Origin: Pseudochelatococcus contaminans
Lineage (GTDB): Bacteria; Pseudomonadota; Alphaproteobacteria; Rhizobiales; Beijerinckiaceae
Assembly (NCBI RefSeq): GCF_014195635.1
Contig: NZ_JACICC010000002.1
Span: 248,001-312,000, forward strand
DNA: 64,000 nt
Reading direction: 5' to 3'
Each line of letters begins with the position of its first letter. Positions within the stretch are counted from its first letter, which is position 1. A program made the position numbers and the translations under genes. This document shows, in pieces, positions 9,753 through 18,531 of this stretch. Below the pieces are notes generated by a model. It saw only the letters and a program-made list of their open reading frames with translations, was not told the DNA's origin and ran no database searches.

Positions 9753-11141
9753 GTGAACAGCAACGGCAGAACCACCCGGGCAGCGGTTATCGGCTTCGCT
9801 CTCCTCGTCAGCACCGCCCTCTCGGCTCCGGCAGCGGCGGAAACGATGACGGGCGCGCTGGCGAAAGCCTATGCGTCGAGCCCCACCCTGAACGTCCAGC
9901 GTGCGGCGCTACGCGTTACGGATGAGAATGTGCCACAGGCTTTGTCGGGCTACCGGCCGACGCTGAACGCCACGGGAAGCACCGGCATTGCCCGCACAGA
10001 TACCCGGATTCCCGGCAACCGTAATACGGAAACGCTTTATCCCAGCTCCCTCGGCATCCAGCTCGACCAGAGCATATTCAACGGTAATCGCACCCGCAAT
10101 TCAGTGCGGGCAGCCGAATCTCAGGTGCTGAGCGGACGTGAGCAGCTCCGCAACACCGAACAGGTTCTCCTGCTCGACAGTGCCTCCGCTTACATGAACG
10201 TGCTGCGCGACACCGCCGTTCTCAATTTGCAGCGCAACAACGTCGAGGTTCTGGAAGAGCAGCTCCGCCAGACAGAAGACAGGTTCAGCGTTGGTGAAGT
10301 GACGCGTACCGACGTCGCACAGTCAGAGGCACAGCTCGCCAGCAGTCATGCCCAGGAAAGCGTGGCCGAGGCGAATCTGCGCACCAGCATCGCGACGTAC
10401 CGTCAGATCATCGGCGAAACCCCGCGCAAGCTCGGGCCAGGTGTAGCGGCGGAGCGTTATCTGCCCAAGACCCTAGAACAGGGGATCCGGATTGGCCTTG
10501 CGGAACACCCCGCGATCATCGCGGCGCTACATGGCGTCGACGTTGCGGAGTTCCAGGTAAAGGTGGCAGAAAGCGCTCTTTACCCGCAACTTGGGGTCAG
10601 CGCATCATTGACCCGTAACTTCGATGCCTCCAGCACCCGCCACAGCGTCATTACCTCGGGCACCATTGTCGGACAATTGCGCATTCCGATTTACGAAGGT
10701 GGACTTGTCTACTCGCAGACAAGGCAGGCCAAGGAAAGTGCAGGCCAGCAGCGCCTCCAGGTCGATGTTGTCCGCGATCAGGTGCAGCAGGCGATCGTTG
10801 CTGCCTGGGCAAACCTTGAAGCCTCCAAGCAGCGCATTACTGCCGCGCAGTCCGCCGTTGCAGCCAATGAAATCGCCTTGTCCGGCACCCGCGAGGAAGC
10901 CAAGGTCGGACAGCGCACAACGCTCGACGTGTTGAACGCACAGCAGACACTGCTGTCATCGCGTGTGCTCTTGGTCACAGCGCAGCGGGACCGGATTGTC
11001 GCTTCCTATGAAGTGCTTCACGCGATCGGCCGCCTGTCGGCAGAGACCCTCGGGCTGAAAGTGGCGCGTTACGATTCGTCCCAGCACTTCCATCAGGTCA
11101 AGGGCAAGTGGATCGGCACATCGACGCCTGACGGGCGCTGA
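9753..11141 (+). CDS. tolC: TolC-family outer membrane efflux channel
   Basis: Outer-membrane/periplasmic channel protein that pairs with inner-membrane ABC or RND pumps and type I secretion systems. The product is 462 residues, close to the family length. It opens with a signal peptide (residues 1-29, cut after SAPAAA), followed by two OEP repeats of long amphipathic helices: ALAKAYASSPTLNVQRAALR to about residue 230, then the second copy from GIRIGLAEHPAIIAAL. VGQRTTLDVLNAQQTLLSSR is the typical second-repeat signature. The GTG at 9753 is chosen because GGGAAGG lies five bases upstream and the signal peptide starts directly. An ATG at 9699 adds 18 residues without a ribosome-binding site. 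popZ follows about 470 bases downstream. Confidence 0.95.
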   Translation: MNSNGRTTRAAVIGFALLVSTALSAPAAAETMTGALAKAYASSPTLNVQRAALRVTDENVPQALSGYRPTLNATGSTGIARTDTRIPGNRNTETLYPSSLGIQLDQSIFNGNRTRNSVRAAESQVLSGREQLRNTEQVLLLDSASAYMNVLRDTAVLNLQRNNVEVLEEQLRQTEDRFSVGEVTRTDVAQSEAQLASSHAQESVAEANLRTSIATYRQIIGETPRKLGPGVAAERYLPKTLEQGIRIGLAEHPAIIAALHGVDVAEFQVKVAESALYPQLGVSASLTRNFDASSTRHSVITSGTIVGQLRIPIYEGGLVYSQTRQAKESAGQQRLQVDVVRDQVQQAIVAAWANLEASKQRITAAQSAVAANEIALSGTREEAKVGQRTTLDVLNAQQTLLSSRVLLVTAQRDRIVASYEVLHAIGRLSAETLGLKVARYDSSQHFHQVKGKWIGTSTPDGR

Positions 11142-11613
11142 TTATCCGCCCTTCCGCCTATCGGGTAAATCTCAAGCCTGTCCGTCATCCGCATGTGAAT
11201 CGGGAACGCAGCCAGTTGCCGCGTTTCCGGTTTTGCTTTTCGGCCCCGTGCCATGATTCCAGCAGTTGCAAGTCAAGCAGTTGTCCGAGACCCTGGCGCC
11301 CAGAGTGTAAGGTCGGATCTTGGCTGGAGTCGTTTTTCTTACCTGTATCAACGGTAATCTTTCATTAACCTCTGTGCACGGGAATTGAGCGAGGCTATCT
11401 TCGTCCAACGTATTTTCGCCTGCCAGAGCAGTTTGCGTTCAAAGCGATCCATCGAATTGGACTCACCCTGCCGAAACAGACATTCGGATCTCGCGGCCTG
11501 ATATTGTCAGCAAGCGCGTTTCCGGCAGGAGGAAATCATCGTGGTTGGATGATATATTCGCGCACAGGGTCGCCGCAGGGCACCCGTCAGTTACAGGACA
11601 GGCAGGTTTGTCG
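11142..11613. other. Intergenic region tolC-popZ with a half repeat
   Basis: No gene is supported here. Bases 11423-11442 (CCAGAGCAGTTTGCGTTCAA) are the exact reverse complement of 20 bases at 60592-60611, so a truncated copy of the dispersed palindrome family lies here. A strong AGGAGG at 11527-11532 is followed after eight bases by a GTG that opens only a three-codon frame, and after twelve bases by a TTG in frame with popZ. Confidence 0.5.
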
Positions 11614-12243
11614 ATGAGCGCAGCAAGCCAGAGGCTTCATTCCGTTCCCCGGGAGACCACCCGCACCAGCGACCGGGCGAACGTCGAACCATCGATGGAA
11701 GAAATTCTCGCATCGATCCGGCGCATCATTGCCGACGATCAGGCCCACTCGCTGCCGCTGCCGGCTGATAGCGTCAACGTCGATGCGGGTATCGATTTCA
11801 GCGCAATCACCTTCGATGACGAAGTTGTCGAGAGCGATCCGCAACATCCTCGCGACATGAGCACCGTGACTACGCCTGCCCCTTCGTCCGTACCGATTGC
11901 GGAACCTGTGCGCCCTCAGGCGCACGAGCGGCGAGACGCACATGAAACGGCTCATGCGCAGCAGGCGGCTCCGATCTCGGAAACCGCTTCTTCGCGTCCC
12001 GGCGATGTCGAAGCACCGCCTGCTCCGGAACCCCTTCTGTCTTCCGCCGCCGATGCATCCGCGGCCTCGGCGTTCAGCGCCCTGTCATCGGTTGTGTTGA
12101 ACCGCGCCCCGCGCACGGTTGACGATCTGGTGCAGGAGATGCTGCGTCCGCTGCTGAAGTCATGGCTCGACGAGAACCTGCCGCCGTTAGTAGAAAGACT
12201 GGTCAAGGCAGAGATCGAGCGCATCTCACGCGGCAAGCAGTAA
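11614..12243 (+). CDS. popZ: PopZ-like polar organizing protein (DUF2497)
   Basis: A 209-residue DUF2497 protein. PopZ forms a polar matrix that anchors the chromosome origin and cell-cycle regulators in alphaproteobacteria. The N-terminal interaction helix EPSMEEILASIRRIIADD is at residues 25-42. The middle is a disordered region rich in Pro, Ala and Glu. The C-terminus has the conserved helices for oligomerisation (DDLVQEMLRPLLKSWLDENL, then a helix ending IERISRGKQ). The start is uncertain: ATG 11614 puts the conserved helix near the N-terminus as in other members, while the TTG at 11545, preceded by AGGAGG, would add 23 residues. In many relatives valS follows directly; here it does not. 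Confidence 0.9.
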   Translation: MSAASQRLHSVPRETTRTSDRANVEPSMEEILASIRRIIADDQAHSLPLPADSVNVDAGIDFSAITFDDEVVESDPQHPRDMSTVTTPAPSSVPIAEPVRPQAHERRDAHETAHAQQAAPISETASSRPGDVEAPPAPEPLLSSAADASAASAFSALSSVVLNRAPRTVDDLVQEMLRPLLKSWLDENLPPLVERLVKAEIERISRGKQ

Positions 12244-12338
12244 CCCCGCGCCCGGCGGCGCTTGATACCAAACGGTGACAAGCAGCCGCCATGCCGGGTC
12301 TGAGTGCTTTCGCGCTTTTAACTTAAAAGTCGACGGCA

Positions 12339-13052
12339 TCAGGAAGCGGTTTTGGCGGCCTTGTCGCCTCTGGTATGTTCCCGTTCCTTACCCGCCACCG
12401 CTCCCGCGACGAGATCGAGCGCGCCGCAGATCACGAAATACACCGCCGCGACAAACAGAAATATCTCCGCCGGATAGACCATCGCCCGGTTGTTGACCTG
12501 GGTGGCGACGAAGGACAGTTCCGGCACGCCAATGACGTAGGCGAGTGACGTGTCCTTGATCAGAGCGACCCACTGGTTGACGAAGGATGGCGCCATGCGG
12601 CGCAGGGATTGGGGCAGGATGATGAGGCGCAGAACGCGCCAGCGCCCCAGCCCCAACGAAATGCCGGCCTCCCACTGCCCTCCCCCCACGCTACGCAAGC
12701 CCGCTGCAACGCCATGCGCCAGGTAAGCGCCGCCGATGAAGGCCAGCGCGCAGACCACGGTTGCAAGTTCAGGCACGGAAAAACCGAGCGCCACGGGCAG
12801 CAGAAAATATGTCCAGAAGATCAGCATCAGCACCGGGATCGACCGGAAAAAGCTGAGGAACAGCAGCAGCACAGTGTGCACGATGCCCCGGGCCATGAAT
12901 AGCCAGACGCCGAGCACCAGCCCGATCACCGCCGATGCAATGCCGGAAAACAGGCTCAGCACGATCGTCAGCGCCGCACCGCCCAACGGACCCTGCGGCC
13001 ATGCACCCCACAGCAGATATGGCAGGTTGTTCCAGACGACATCGAAATTCAT
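12339..13052 (-). CDS. Polar amino-acid ABC transporter permease (GltK/HisM type)
   Basis: A 237-residue inner-membrane permease of the HisMQ/GltJK family with about five membrane helices. The cytoplasmic EAA loop is GQWEAGISLGLGRWRVLRLI (near residue 135), followed by LPQSLRRMAPSFVNQWVALIKDTSL, the classic motif that docks the ATPase. It overlaps the preceding permease gene by four bases and belongs to one operon with it and the binding protein at 14087-14896. No ATP-binding subunit gene follows: the next gene beyond 12339 is popZ on the opposite strand. Substrate cannot be read from the sequence. Confidence 0.92.
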   Translation of the reverse strand: MNFDVVWNNLPYLLWGAWPQGPLGGAALTIVLSLFSGIASAVIGLVLGVWLFMARGIVHTVLLLFLSFFRSIPVLMLIFWTYFLLPVALGFSVPELATVVCALAFIGGAYLAHGVAAGLRSVGGGQWEAGISLGLGRWRVLRLIILPQSLRRMAPSFVNQWVALIKDTSLAYVIGVPELSFVATQVNNRAMVYPAEIFLFVAAVYFVICGALDLVAGAVAGKEREHTRGDKAAKTAS

Positions 13053-13807
13053 GTCACGGCCCCCCGGCCATATTTTCTGTCGCGCCGACGCTGCACCAGT
13101 TCGCCAATGGCTTCCACGACCGCCACCGCGAAGATGTAAAGAATCGTGGCGATGCCGAAGGCTTCAAAGGTTTGGAACGTTTCCGTCTCGACCTGCCGCG
13201 AGGCATAGGACAACTCGGCCACGCCGATTGCCATGGTCAGCGATGAATTCTTGATGGCGTTCATATACTGCCCGAGCAGCGGCGCGAAGGCGTGGCGCGT
13301 GGCCTGGGGCACGATGATGAGAATGAACACCAACGCCGGCGAAAGACCGAGCGACAGGCCACCCTCGCGCTGGCCGGCATCGACCGCCCGAAGACCGGAC
13401 CTGAACTCCTCGGCAATGAAAGCCGTGGTGTAGAATGTGAGTGAGACGAAGCCGGCCCAGAACTCGAACGAGGGGAGCTTGAACGACAGCCAGGTTGTTC
13501 CTGCCGGCGCAATCGTGACCGTATGGGGATTGTTGAACCAGTCCAGCAGGGGGGTCGGGAAAATAGCCGATCCGGCGAAGTACCAGAAAAAGATCTGCAC
13601 AAGCAAAGGGGTGTTGCGGAAGATGGCCAGATAAATCCGCGCAGGGATGCTGAACACGCGCAGCGGGCTGATCCGCGCGGCGCAGATCACCAAGCCCCCG
13701 AGTGTCGCGGCAACGCATGTCGCGGCGGATAGCAGCAGGGTGACGCCGAAGCCCCACAGCAGCCATTCGACGTAAATGGACGCCAGACCAAATATCGATA
13801 AATCCAT
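13049..13807 (-). CDS. Polar amino-acid ABC transporter permease (GltJ/HisQ type)
   Basis: A 252-residue partner permease. Its N-terminal WLLWGFGVTLLLSAATC helix leads into the transmembrane domain. It contains TPLLVQIFFWYF and the EAA loop GQREGGLSLGLSPALVFILI, followed by VPQATRHAFAPLLGQYMNAIKNSSL. The sequence GSAIFPTPLLDWFNNPHTVTIA is an extended periplasmic loop of the kind found in the GltJ branch. It overlaps the downstream permease by four bases (ATGA). The binding protein gene lies 279 bases upstream, a rather wide gap for one operon. Confidence 0.92.
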   Translation of the reverse strand: MDLSIFGLASIYVEWLLWGFGVTLLLSAATCVAATLGGLVICAARISPLRVFSIPARIYLAIFRNTPLLVQIFFWYFAGSAIFPTPLLDWFNNPHTVTIAPAGTTWLSFKLPSFEFWAGFVSLTFYTTAFIAEEFRSGLRAVDAGQREGGLSLGLSPALVFILIIVPQATRHAFAPLLGQYMNAIKNSSLTMAIGVAELSYASRQVETETFQTFEAFGIATILYIFAVAVVEAIGELVQRRRDRKYGRGAVT

Positions 13808-13890
13808 CGTCAGCAGCTCGTGACCGTGAGTTCGCCCATGCCGTCAGATCGCATAATGCCCGTATGTCAGGAAAGGACTGCGAAATTGCG

Positions 13891-13924
13891 CAAATCGGTA
13901 TCCGCTTTGCTTGAAAACGCTCTA
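13891..13924. repeat. Copy of a dispersed intergenic repeat (GGTATCC...GAAAACGC type)
   Basis: CAAATCGGTATCCGCTTTGC followed by TTGAAAACGCTCTA. It closely matches 28536-28570 (CAAAGCGGTATCCACTTTGC, then TTGAAAACGCTTTA). Similar short intergenic elements are common in Hyphomicrobiales genomes as I know them. Only the right half is present here. Confidence 0.65.
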
Positions 13925-14050
13925 CTTCCCCGGACAAGCAAGCTGCGCGTTCGGTTGGGAACGCGCAGCCAGAGATGTCGAACGGCGCTATAACTGTCTG
14001 ATTTCACACGCCGTCTCTACGCAAAGCAGTGCGCGCTCTGCCGGTCAACG

Positions 14051-14101
14051 GTTCAGTTGGCCCAACAGTTCAGTTGGTCCAAGAGTTCAGTTCGTCTTGG
14101 C
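14051..14101. repeat. Three tandem 17-bp units across the 3' end of the binding-protein gene
   Basis: Units start at 14051 (GTTCAGTTGGCCCAACA), 14068 (GTTCAGTTGGTCCAAGA) and 14085 (GTTCAGTTCGTCTTGGC). The stop codon of the minus-strand gene (14087-14089) lies in the third unit, so the first two extend the repeat beyond the coding region. Confidence 0.8.
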
Positions 14102-14896
14102 ATCACCGATCTTGAACAGGCGCGGCAGCGGGGTCTTGCTGTTCGGGCCGAACCAGACGTCATAGATTTCCTGCGCCTTGCCGGATGCTTCCAGCTCCGT
14201 CAGCGTTTCGTTGACGAACTCGACCAGCGCCGTCTCGCCCTTCGGGATGCCAACGCCGATGTAGTCGTTGGAGATGGTGAAGGCCGGGATCTCATAGTTT
14301 TCCTTGTCCGGCACGTTCGCCAGCAGACCGACGAGCTTGGGGCCGTCCTGTGTGATGGCCTGCACGTTGCCGTTGCGCAGTGCCGTGAAGGCGAAGGGCG
14401 TATCGTCGTAAGAGACGATGGTTGCGCCTGGGAAGTCGCGGCGCAGGACGATTTCGTTGACGGTGCCCTTGTCCGCGCCGATGCGCAGGCTGTTGAGCTG
14501 GTCCGGCGAGCTGAGAACGCCCTTCTTGGCCAGGAACTGCTGGCCGGAGGAGAAGTACGGCACGCTGAAGTCGACCTGCTTGGCGCGCTCGTCGGTGATC
14601 GTGAAGTTCGCCAGCACGAGATCGACATTGCCGGAGGTCAGCAGCGGCACGCGGTTGGCGGGGTTGGTGGGGCGCAGTTCCAGCTTGACGCCGAGCTTGT
14701 CGGCGAATGCCTTGGCATAATCGACGTCCAGACCGACGATCTGGCGGCTCTTTTCATCGACATAACCGAAGGGCGGGTTGCTGTCGAACGCGGCAACGCG
14801 CAAGACGCCAGCCTTCTTGATGTCGTCGAGCCTGTCGGCATGCGCCGCACCGCCAACGAATACGGCGGCGAGGAGAACGAGTGCACCTAGTTTCAT
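14087..14896 (-). CDS. Amino-acid ABC transporter periplasmic binding protein (SBP_bac_3)
   Basis: A 269-residue periplasmic binding protein. The signal peptide MKLGALVLLAAVFVGGAAHA (cut after residue 20) is followed by DDIKKAGVLRVAAFDSNPPFG, the usual start of the bac_3 fold. QIVGLDVDYAKAFADKLGV and LTSGNVDLVLANFTITDERA supply ligand-pocket residues. The start at 14896 has GAGGAAAAG upstream; a start at 14956 would add 20 residues before the signal peptide. It is the first gene of the minus-strand set with the two permeases. The ligand is probably a polar or acidic amino acid by family, and this is not proven. Tandem 17-bp units overlap its stop codon. Confidence 0.93.
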   Translation of the reverse strand: MKLGALVLLAAVFVGGAAHADRLDDIKKAGVLRVAAFDSNPPFGYVDEKSRQIVGLDVDYAKAFADKLGVKLELRPTNPANRVPLLTSGNVDLVLANFTITDERAKQVDFSVPYFSSGQQFLAKKGVLSSPDQLNSLRIGADKGTVNEIVLRRDFPGATIVSYDDTPFAFTALRNGNVQAITQDGPKLVGLLANVPDKENYEIPAFTISNDYIGVGIPKGETALVEFVNETLTELEASGKAQEIYDVWFGPNSKTPLPRLFKIGDAKTN

Positions 14897-14990
14897 GGTC
14901 TTTTCCTCATGCTTGGAGCCGCCAGAGGCGCCGAACCATACGGCCACTCTGCGCATTGCCCCATAAAACTTTCAGGATGGATGCTATCCA

Positions 14991-15809
14991 TCATAGCCCG
15001 ACGTCGTAGAACATCTGGTTCATGGCCTGCGACGGCTCGTCCGCGCCGGCTGAACCAACGACGCGGGCAGGGCTGCCAGCGACAGTCGTGCGCGGCGGCA
15101 CTGACGACAGCACGACCGCACCTGCCCCCACGCGCGCCCGCTCACCGACCTCGATATTGCCGAGAATCTTCGCGCCCGCACCGATCAGCACACCCGAGCG
15201 AACCTTGGGATGGCGGTCGCCAAGCCCCTTGCCCGTGCCGCCAAGGGTGACGCCCTGGAGAATGGAGACGTTATCGGCGATTTCGGCGGTTTCACCGACG
15301 ACGAAGCCGGTCGCATGATCGAGAAAGATACCGCGTCCCATCCGCACAGCGGGGTGGATATCCGTCTGGAATACCTCGGAGGATACGCTTTGCAGGTGCC
15401 GGGCAAAGTCACGCCGGCCCTTTTTCCACAGCCAGTGCGCCAACCTGTGGGCCTCGATGGCGTGGAAGCCCTTGAAATAGAGGATAGCGTCGAGATAGCG
15501 CCCCACAGCCGGATCACGCTCGATCACCGCCACGAGATCCGCCCGCATCGCCGCCTTGATGTCCGGATCAGCCCGGAACGCTTCGGTATAGGCCGCACGG
15601 ATGAGTTCGGCAGAGAGAATGCCGCGATCAAGACGCTGGGCAACACGATAGGCCAGCGCATCCTCAAGCGTCTCGTGGCCGAGAATCGAGGCCCATACCA
15701 CGGTGGCCAGTTCCGGCTCGCGCTTGATCACCTCCTGCGTCTCGGTCTGCACCTTCCGCCAAAGCCAGTCCGTCACTCTCGGACTGCCTTCATTCACCGC
15801 GATGCTCAT
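14991..15809 (-). CDS. cysE: Serine O-acetyltransferase, paralogue 1
   Basis: Transfers acetyl from acetyl-CoA to L-serine, the committed step of cysteine synthesis. The product is 272 residues: an N-terminal helical domain (ILGHETLEDALAYRVAQRL) and a C-terminal left-handed beta-helix of hexapeptide repeats. Active-site elements are present: DH in IFLDHATGFVVGETAE, RH in GDRHPKVRSG, and the turn GAGAKILGNIEVG. The C-terminus is the hydrophobic tail MFYDVGL, compatible with the insertion of a CysE tail into O-acetylserine sulfhydrylase to form the cysteine synthase complex. The start at 15809 has GAGGT upstream and removes a 15-residue unlike extension. A second cysE lies at 30889-31734. Confidence 0.95.
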   Translation of the reverse strand: MSIAVNEGSPRVTDWLWRKVQTETQEVIKREPELATVVWASILGHETLEDALAYRVAQRLDRGILSAELIRAAYTEAFRADPDIKAAMRADLVAVIERDPAVGRYLDAILYFKGFHAIEAHRLAHWLWKKGRRDFARHLQSVSSEVFQTDIHPAVRMGRGIFLDHATGFVVGETAEIADNVSILQGVTLGGTGKGLGDRHPKVRSGVLIGAGAKILGNIEVGERARVGAGAVVLSSVPPRTTVAGSPARVVGSAGADEPSQAMNQMFYDVGL

Positions 15810-15971
15810 GCCGCAGACCTCTTGTCGCCCTGTTCCATGCGAGGCGACATGCACCGCCTCAGCAAATGTTTATTGAATTTATAGACCATTTAAAGTGCGG
15901 GCAACAAAATTCACATAAAAAATGAGATTCATCGATAATTTTACATTTTTAAAACGCATATAGCTTGGGAT

Positions 15972-16004
15972 AAAAAAGCCGCCAGGTGAATACCCGACGG
16001 CTTT
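15972..16004 (-). terminator. Intrinsic terminator after the siderophore-interacting protein gene
   Basis: Read on the minus strand, AAAGCCG (16004-15998) pairs with CGGCTTT (15981-15975). The run of six T, at 15977-15972, overlaps the end of the stem. It lies about 80 bases after the stop codon at 16083. Confidence 0.7.
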
Positions 16005-16082
16005 GCGCCTGAAAAAGAGAGGTGTATCCGAAGCAGGCCGCACCCGACCCGATGCAACGAATTGGGCCAATTGTTTGTCGCC

Positions 16083-16925
16083 TCAGTCCGCGTGTTCGTC
16101 GTGAGAGTTGGCGACGCCCTTTTTCCAGTAGCCGGATGCCTTCAGCCAGGCCTTCGGGTGGCCGTGCGTTGCCAGCAGAATGTCTCGCAGCCGCTTGGCG
16201 GTGAGCGATTCGCAGGCGATCCACACGTATCCGTCGCCTGCCGGCAACGCGAGTTTCCCGATGGCGTCTGCCAGCAACGTATTGTCGCCCGGCGTCCGGC
16301 CGTCGCGGTGGAGCCATTGGACCTGCAAATCGGCGCGGGAAGACAACGGCTGTTCCGCGTCCGCATCCGCAACCTCGGCCACGACCAGTGCCCGCGCCTC
16401 GGGGCGCAGTTCCTCCAGACGGCGGGCAATAGCGGGAAGGGCTGTTTCATCGCCCACCAGCAGATACCAGTCGAAATCATCCCGCACCACGAAGGAGCCT
16501 CTCGGCCCCGCCACGCCGAGGTGATCGCCCGGTTGCGCCGCGCGCGCCCAGTCGCTGGCCGGGCCTGATTCATGCAGCGCGAAGTCGATGTCGAGTTCTC
16601 CCGCGCTCGCGTCATAGTGGCGGGGCGTGTAATCGCGCGCGGTCGGGCGATTGTTTTCGTCCACCAGCACGCGGCCTTCTTCCAGCTTCGGCAACACAGG
16701 CAGAGCCTCGCCAGCACGCGGGAAGAACAGTTTGACGTGATCGTCATGGGCGCCGCTGTAGAAACCGGCCAGATCGTCACCCGCCAGGGTGATGCGCACC
16801 ATCCCCGGCGTCAGCGGATGCACCCGCTTGACTGTCAGCAGCCGGATGCGCAGTGGGTGGCGAACGCGCTCCGTCCGGTGTCGCTCGCTGTCCGGTACGC
16901 CAGCATCGGGATCGGTCGTCGTCAT
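16083..16925 (-). CDS. Siderophore-interacting protein (flavin-dependent ferric-siderophore reductase)
   Basis: A 280-residue cytoplasmic NAD(P)H:flavin oxidoreductase of the SIP/ViuB family. It releases iron from imported ferric siderophores by reduction. The FAD-binding barrel has RDYTPRHYDASAGELDIDFALH, the family signature (RxYTxR then D.DF.LH), then GDHLGVAGPRGSF for the flavin phosphates. The C-terminal SIP domain contains LLVGDETALPAIARRLEEL and ends with KASGYWKKGVANSHDE, also typical. The ATG at 16925 is preferred because AAAGGA lies eight bases upstream; an ATG three codons earlier is abutted by that site. It is divergent from mrp. No siderophore synthesis or uptake gene is adjacent, but a FepA-like receptor gene is at 40043-42292. 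Confidence 0.92.
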   Translation of the reverse strand: MTTTDPDAGVPDSERHRTERVRHPLRIRLLTVKRVHPLTPGMVRITLAGDDLAGFYSGAHDDHVKLFFPRAGEALPVLPKLEEGRVLVDENNRPTARDYTPRHYDASAGELDIDFALHESGPASDWARAAQPGDHLGVAGPRGSFVVRDDFDWYLLVGDETALPAIARRLEELRPEARALVVAEVADADAEQPLSSRADLQVQWLHRDGRTPGDNTLLADAIGKLALPAGDGYVWIACESLTAKRLRDILLATHGHPKAWLKASGYWKKGVANSHDEHAD

Positions 16926-17213
16926 GCCGCTCATCCTTTCATTCAGTTCACGATAACCATTCGGTCCTGAAGGGTCGATGTCCGGAACGGATCCTCCTGC
17001 GTCAGCCGAACTATCACTGCCTTTGGCTACGGCAAGATTGGATCTATTCCATATTTTATTGAAATAACACGCGAAAATGTTTTACCCTGCCATCCTCGCA
17101 CAATGCCAGTAAAAACGGATACCGCCTGTTGCGGCCCGTCTGTATAGTGCCGCCCGTAAAGGGCCTCTGCCGCTGGCGGCGGACGCGGAGCGCACCGAGG
17201 AAACAGGACGACC

Positions 17214-18347
17214 ATGGCCGATCAATCTCAGCAGCCGACCGAAGACGTCATTCTCGCGGCCCTCGCCTCCATTCCCGGGCCGGACGGACGCACGCCCCTG
17301 CCCCGCTCGGGCGCGTTGTCGGAAGTCGTGGTGCACAAAGGCAAGGTGTACTTTTCCATACAGGTGGATGCCGCACGCGCCTCCCGGCTGGAGCCTCTGC
17401 GGCTGGCCGCCGAAAATGCGGTGCGGGCCGTGCCGGGCGTCGTCGATGTCCTCGTCTCGCTGACGGAAGAACGCGCCGCCACCGAAGCCCCCGCGCCGGG
17501 CGGCAGACGCCCCGGGCCCAAAGCACAGGCCGCGACCACCAAAGCGGGCGTGCCGGGCATCCGCCATATCATCGCGGTCGCCAGCGGCAAGGGCGGCGTC
17601 GGCAAGTCGACCACCACGGCGAACCTCGCTCTGGCGCTGGCGCGAATCGGCAACCGCGTCGGCGTTCTGGATGCGGATATCTATGGGCCGTCCGTGCCCA
17701 AATTGTTCGACCTCTCCAACGCCCGCCCGGAAACGGTCGAGGGCAAGACGCTCAAGCCGTTGACGGCACACGGGCTAGCGCTGATGTCGATTGGCTTTCT
17801 CGTCGATCAGGAAGCCGCGATGATCTGGCGCGGCCCGATGGTGATGTCTGCGTTGCAACAGATGCTGCGCGATGTCGCGTGGGGGGATCTCGACATCCTC
17901 GTCATCGATATGCCGCCGGGCACCGGCGACGCGCAGCTCACCATCGCGCAGACCGTCCCCCTGTCCGGCGCGGTCATCGTTTCGACGCCGCAGGATCTGG
18001 CGCTGATCGATGCGCGCCGGGGCGTGACGATGTTCGAGCAGGTGGCCATTCCCGTGCTCGGCATCGTGGAGAACATGTCGTATTTCGTCTGCCCGCATTG
18101 CGGCGAGCGCTCCGACATTTTCGGTCACGGCGGCGCGCGGGACGAGGCAGCGCGCCGGGGCGTGCCGTTTCTCGGCGACATCCCGCTCGACATGGCCATC
18201 CGCGCGACGTCGGACGCGGGCCAGCCAATCGTCGCAGCCGAGCCGGACGGCCCTCATGCCGCGGCCTATCTCGCCATCGCGCAGCAGGTGGCGACCGGCC
18301 TTGCCACGCCGCAGCGCCCGCCGCCGCGCATCGTCATTGAGCAATGA
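17214..18347 (+). CDS. mrp: Iron-sulfur cluster carrier protein Mrp/ApbC
   Basis: A 377-residue P-loop ATPase that holds and transfers Fe-S clusters in the cytoplasm. An N-terminal MIP18/DUF59-like domain (residues about 8-90) is joined by an Ala/Pro linker to the Mrp/NBP35 ATPase. That domain has the deviant Walker A ASGKGGVGKSTT (residues 123-134), DADIYGPSVP, IDMPPGTGDAQL and the cluster-binding CPHC at residues 293-296. The start has AGGA and GAGGAAAC upstream. Its DUF971 neighbour (19717-20103) is a frequent partner in other proteobacteria; here a TRAP binding-protein gene lies between them. Confidence 0.96.
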   Translation: MADQSQQPTEDVILAALASIPGPDGRTPLPRSGALSEVVVHKGKVYFSIQVDAARASRLEPLRLAAENAVRAVPGVVDVLVSLTEERAATEAPAPGGRRPGPKAQAATTKAGVPGIRHIIAVASGKGGVGKSTTTANLALALARIGNRVGVLDADIYGPSVPKLFDLSNARPETVEGKTLKPLTAHGLALMSIGFLVDQEAAMIWRGPMVMSALQQMLRDVAWGDLDILVIDMPPGTGDAQLTIAQTVPLSGAVIVSTPQDLALIDARRGVTMFEQVAIPVLGIVENMSYFVCPHCGERSDIFGHGGARDEAARRGVPFLGDIPLDMAIRATSDAGQPIVAAEPDGPHAAAYLAIAQQVATGLATPQRPPPRIVIEQ

Positions 18348-18531
18348 GCGGTGGCGATAAAAGGCGGCAACCAGAGGCGGGTCGGAAACATATCGCTGCC
18401 GTCAGTCAGATGTTTACCTGTTCCACATTATACTCACTCTTATCGAGCCATCCGTCCTGTTGCCGATTTCTGGCAGCACGGTCGCTGAACGACCGCCCCG
18501 CCCCGGCTATTGACAGTATCGGAGCTGATTG

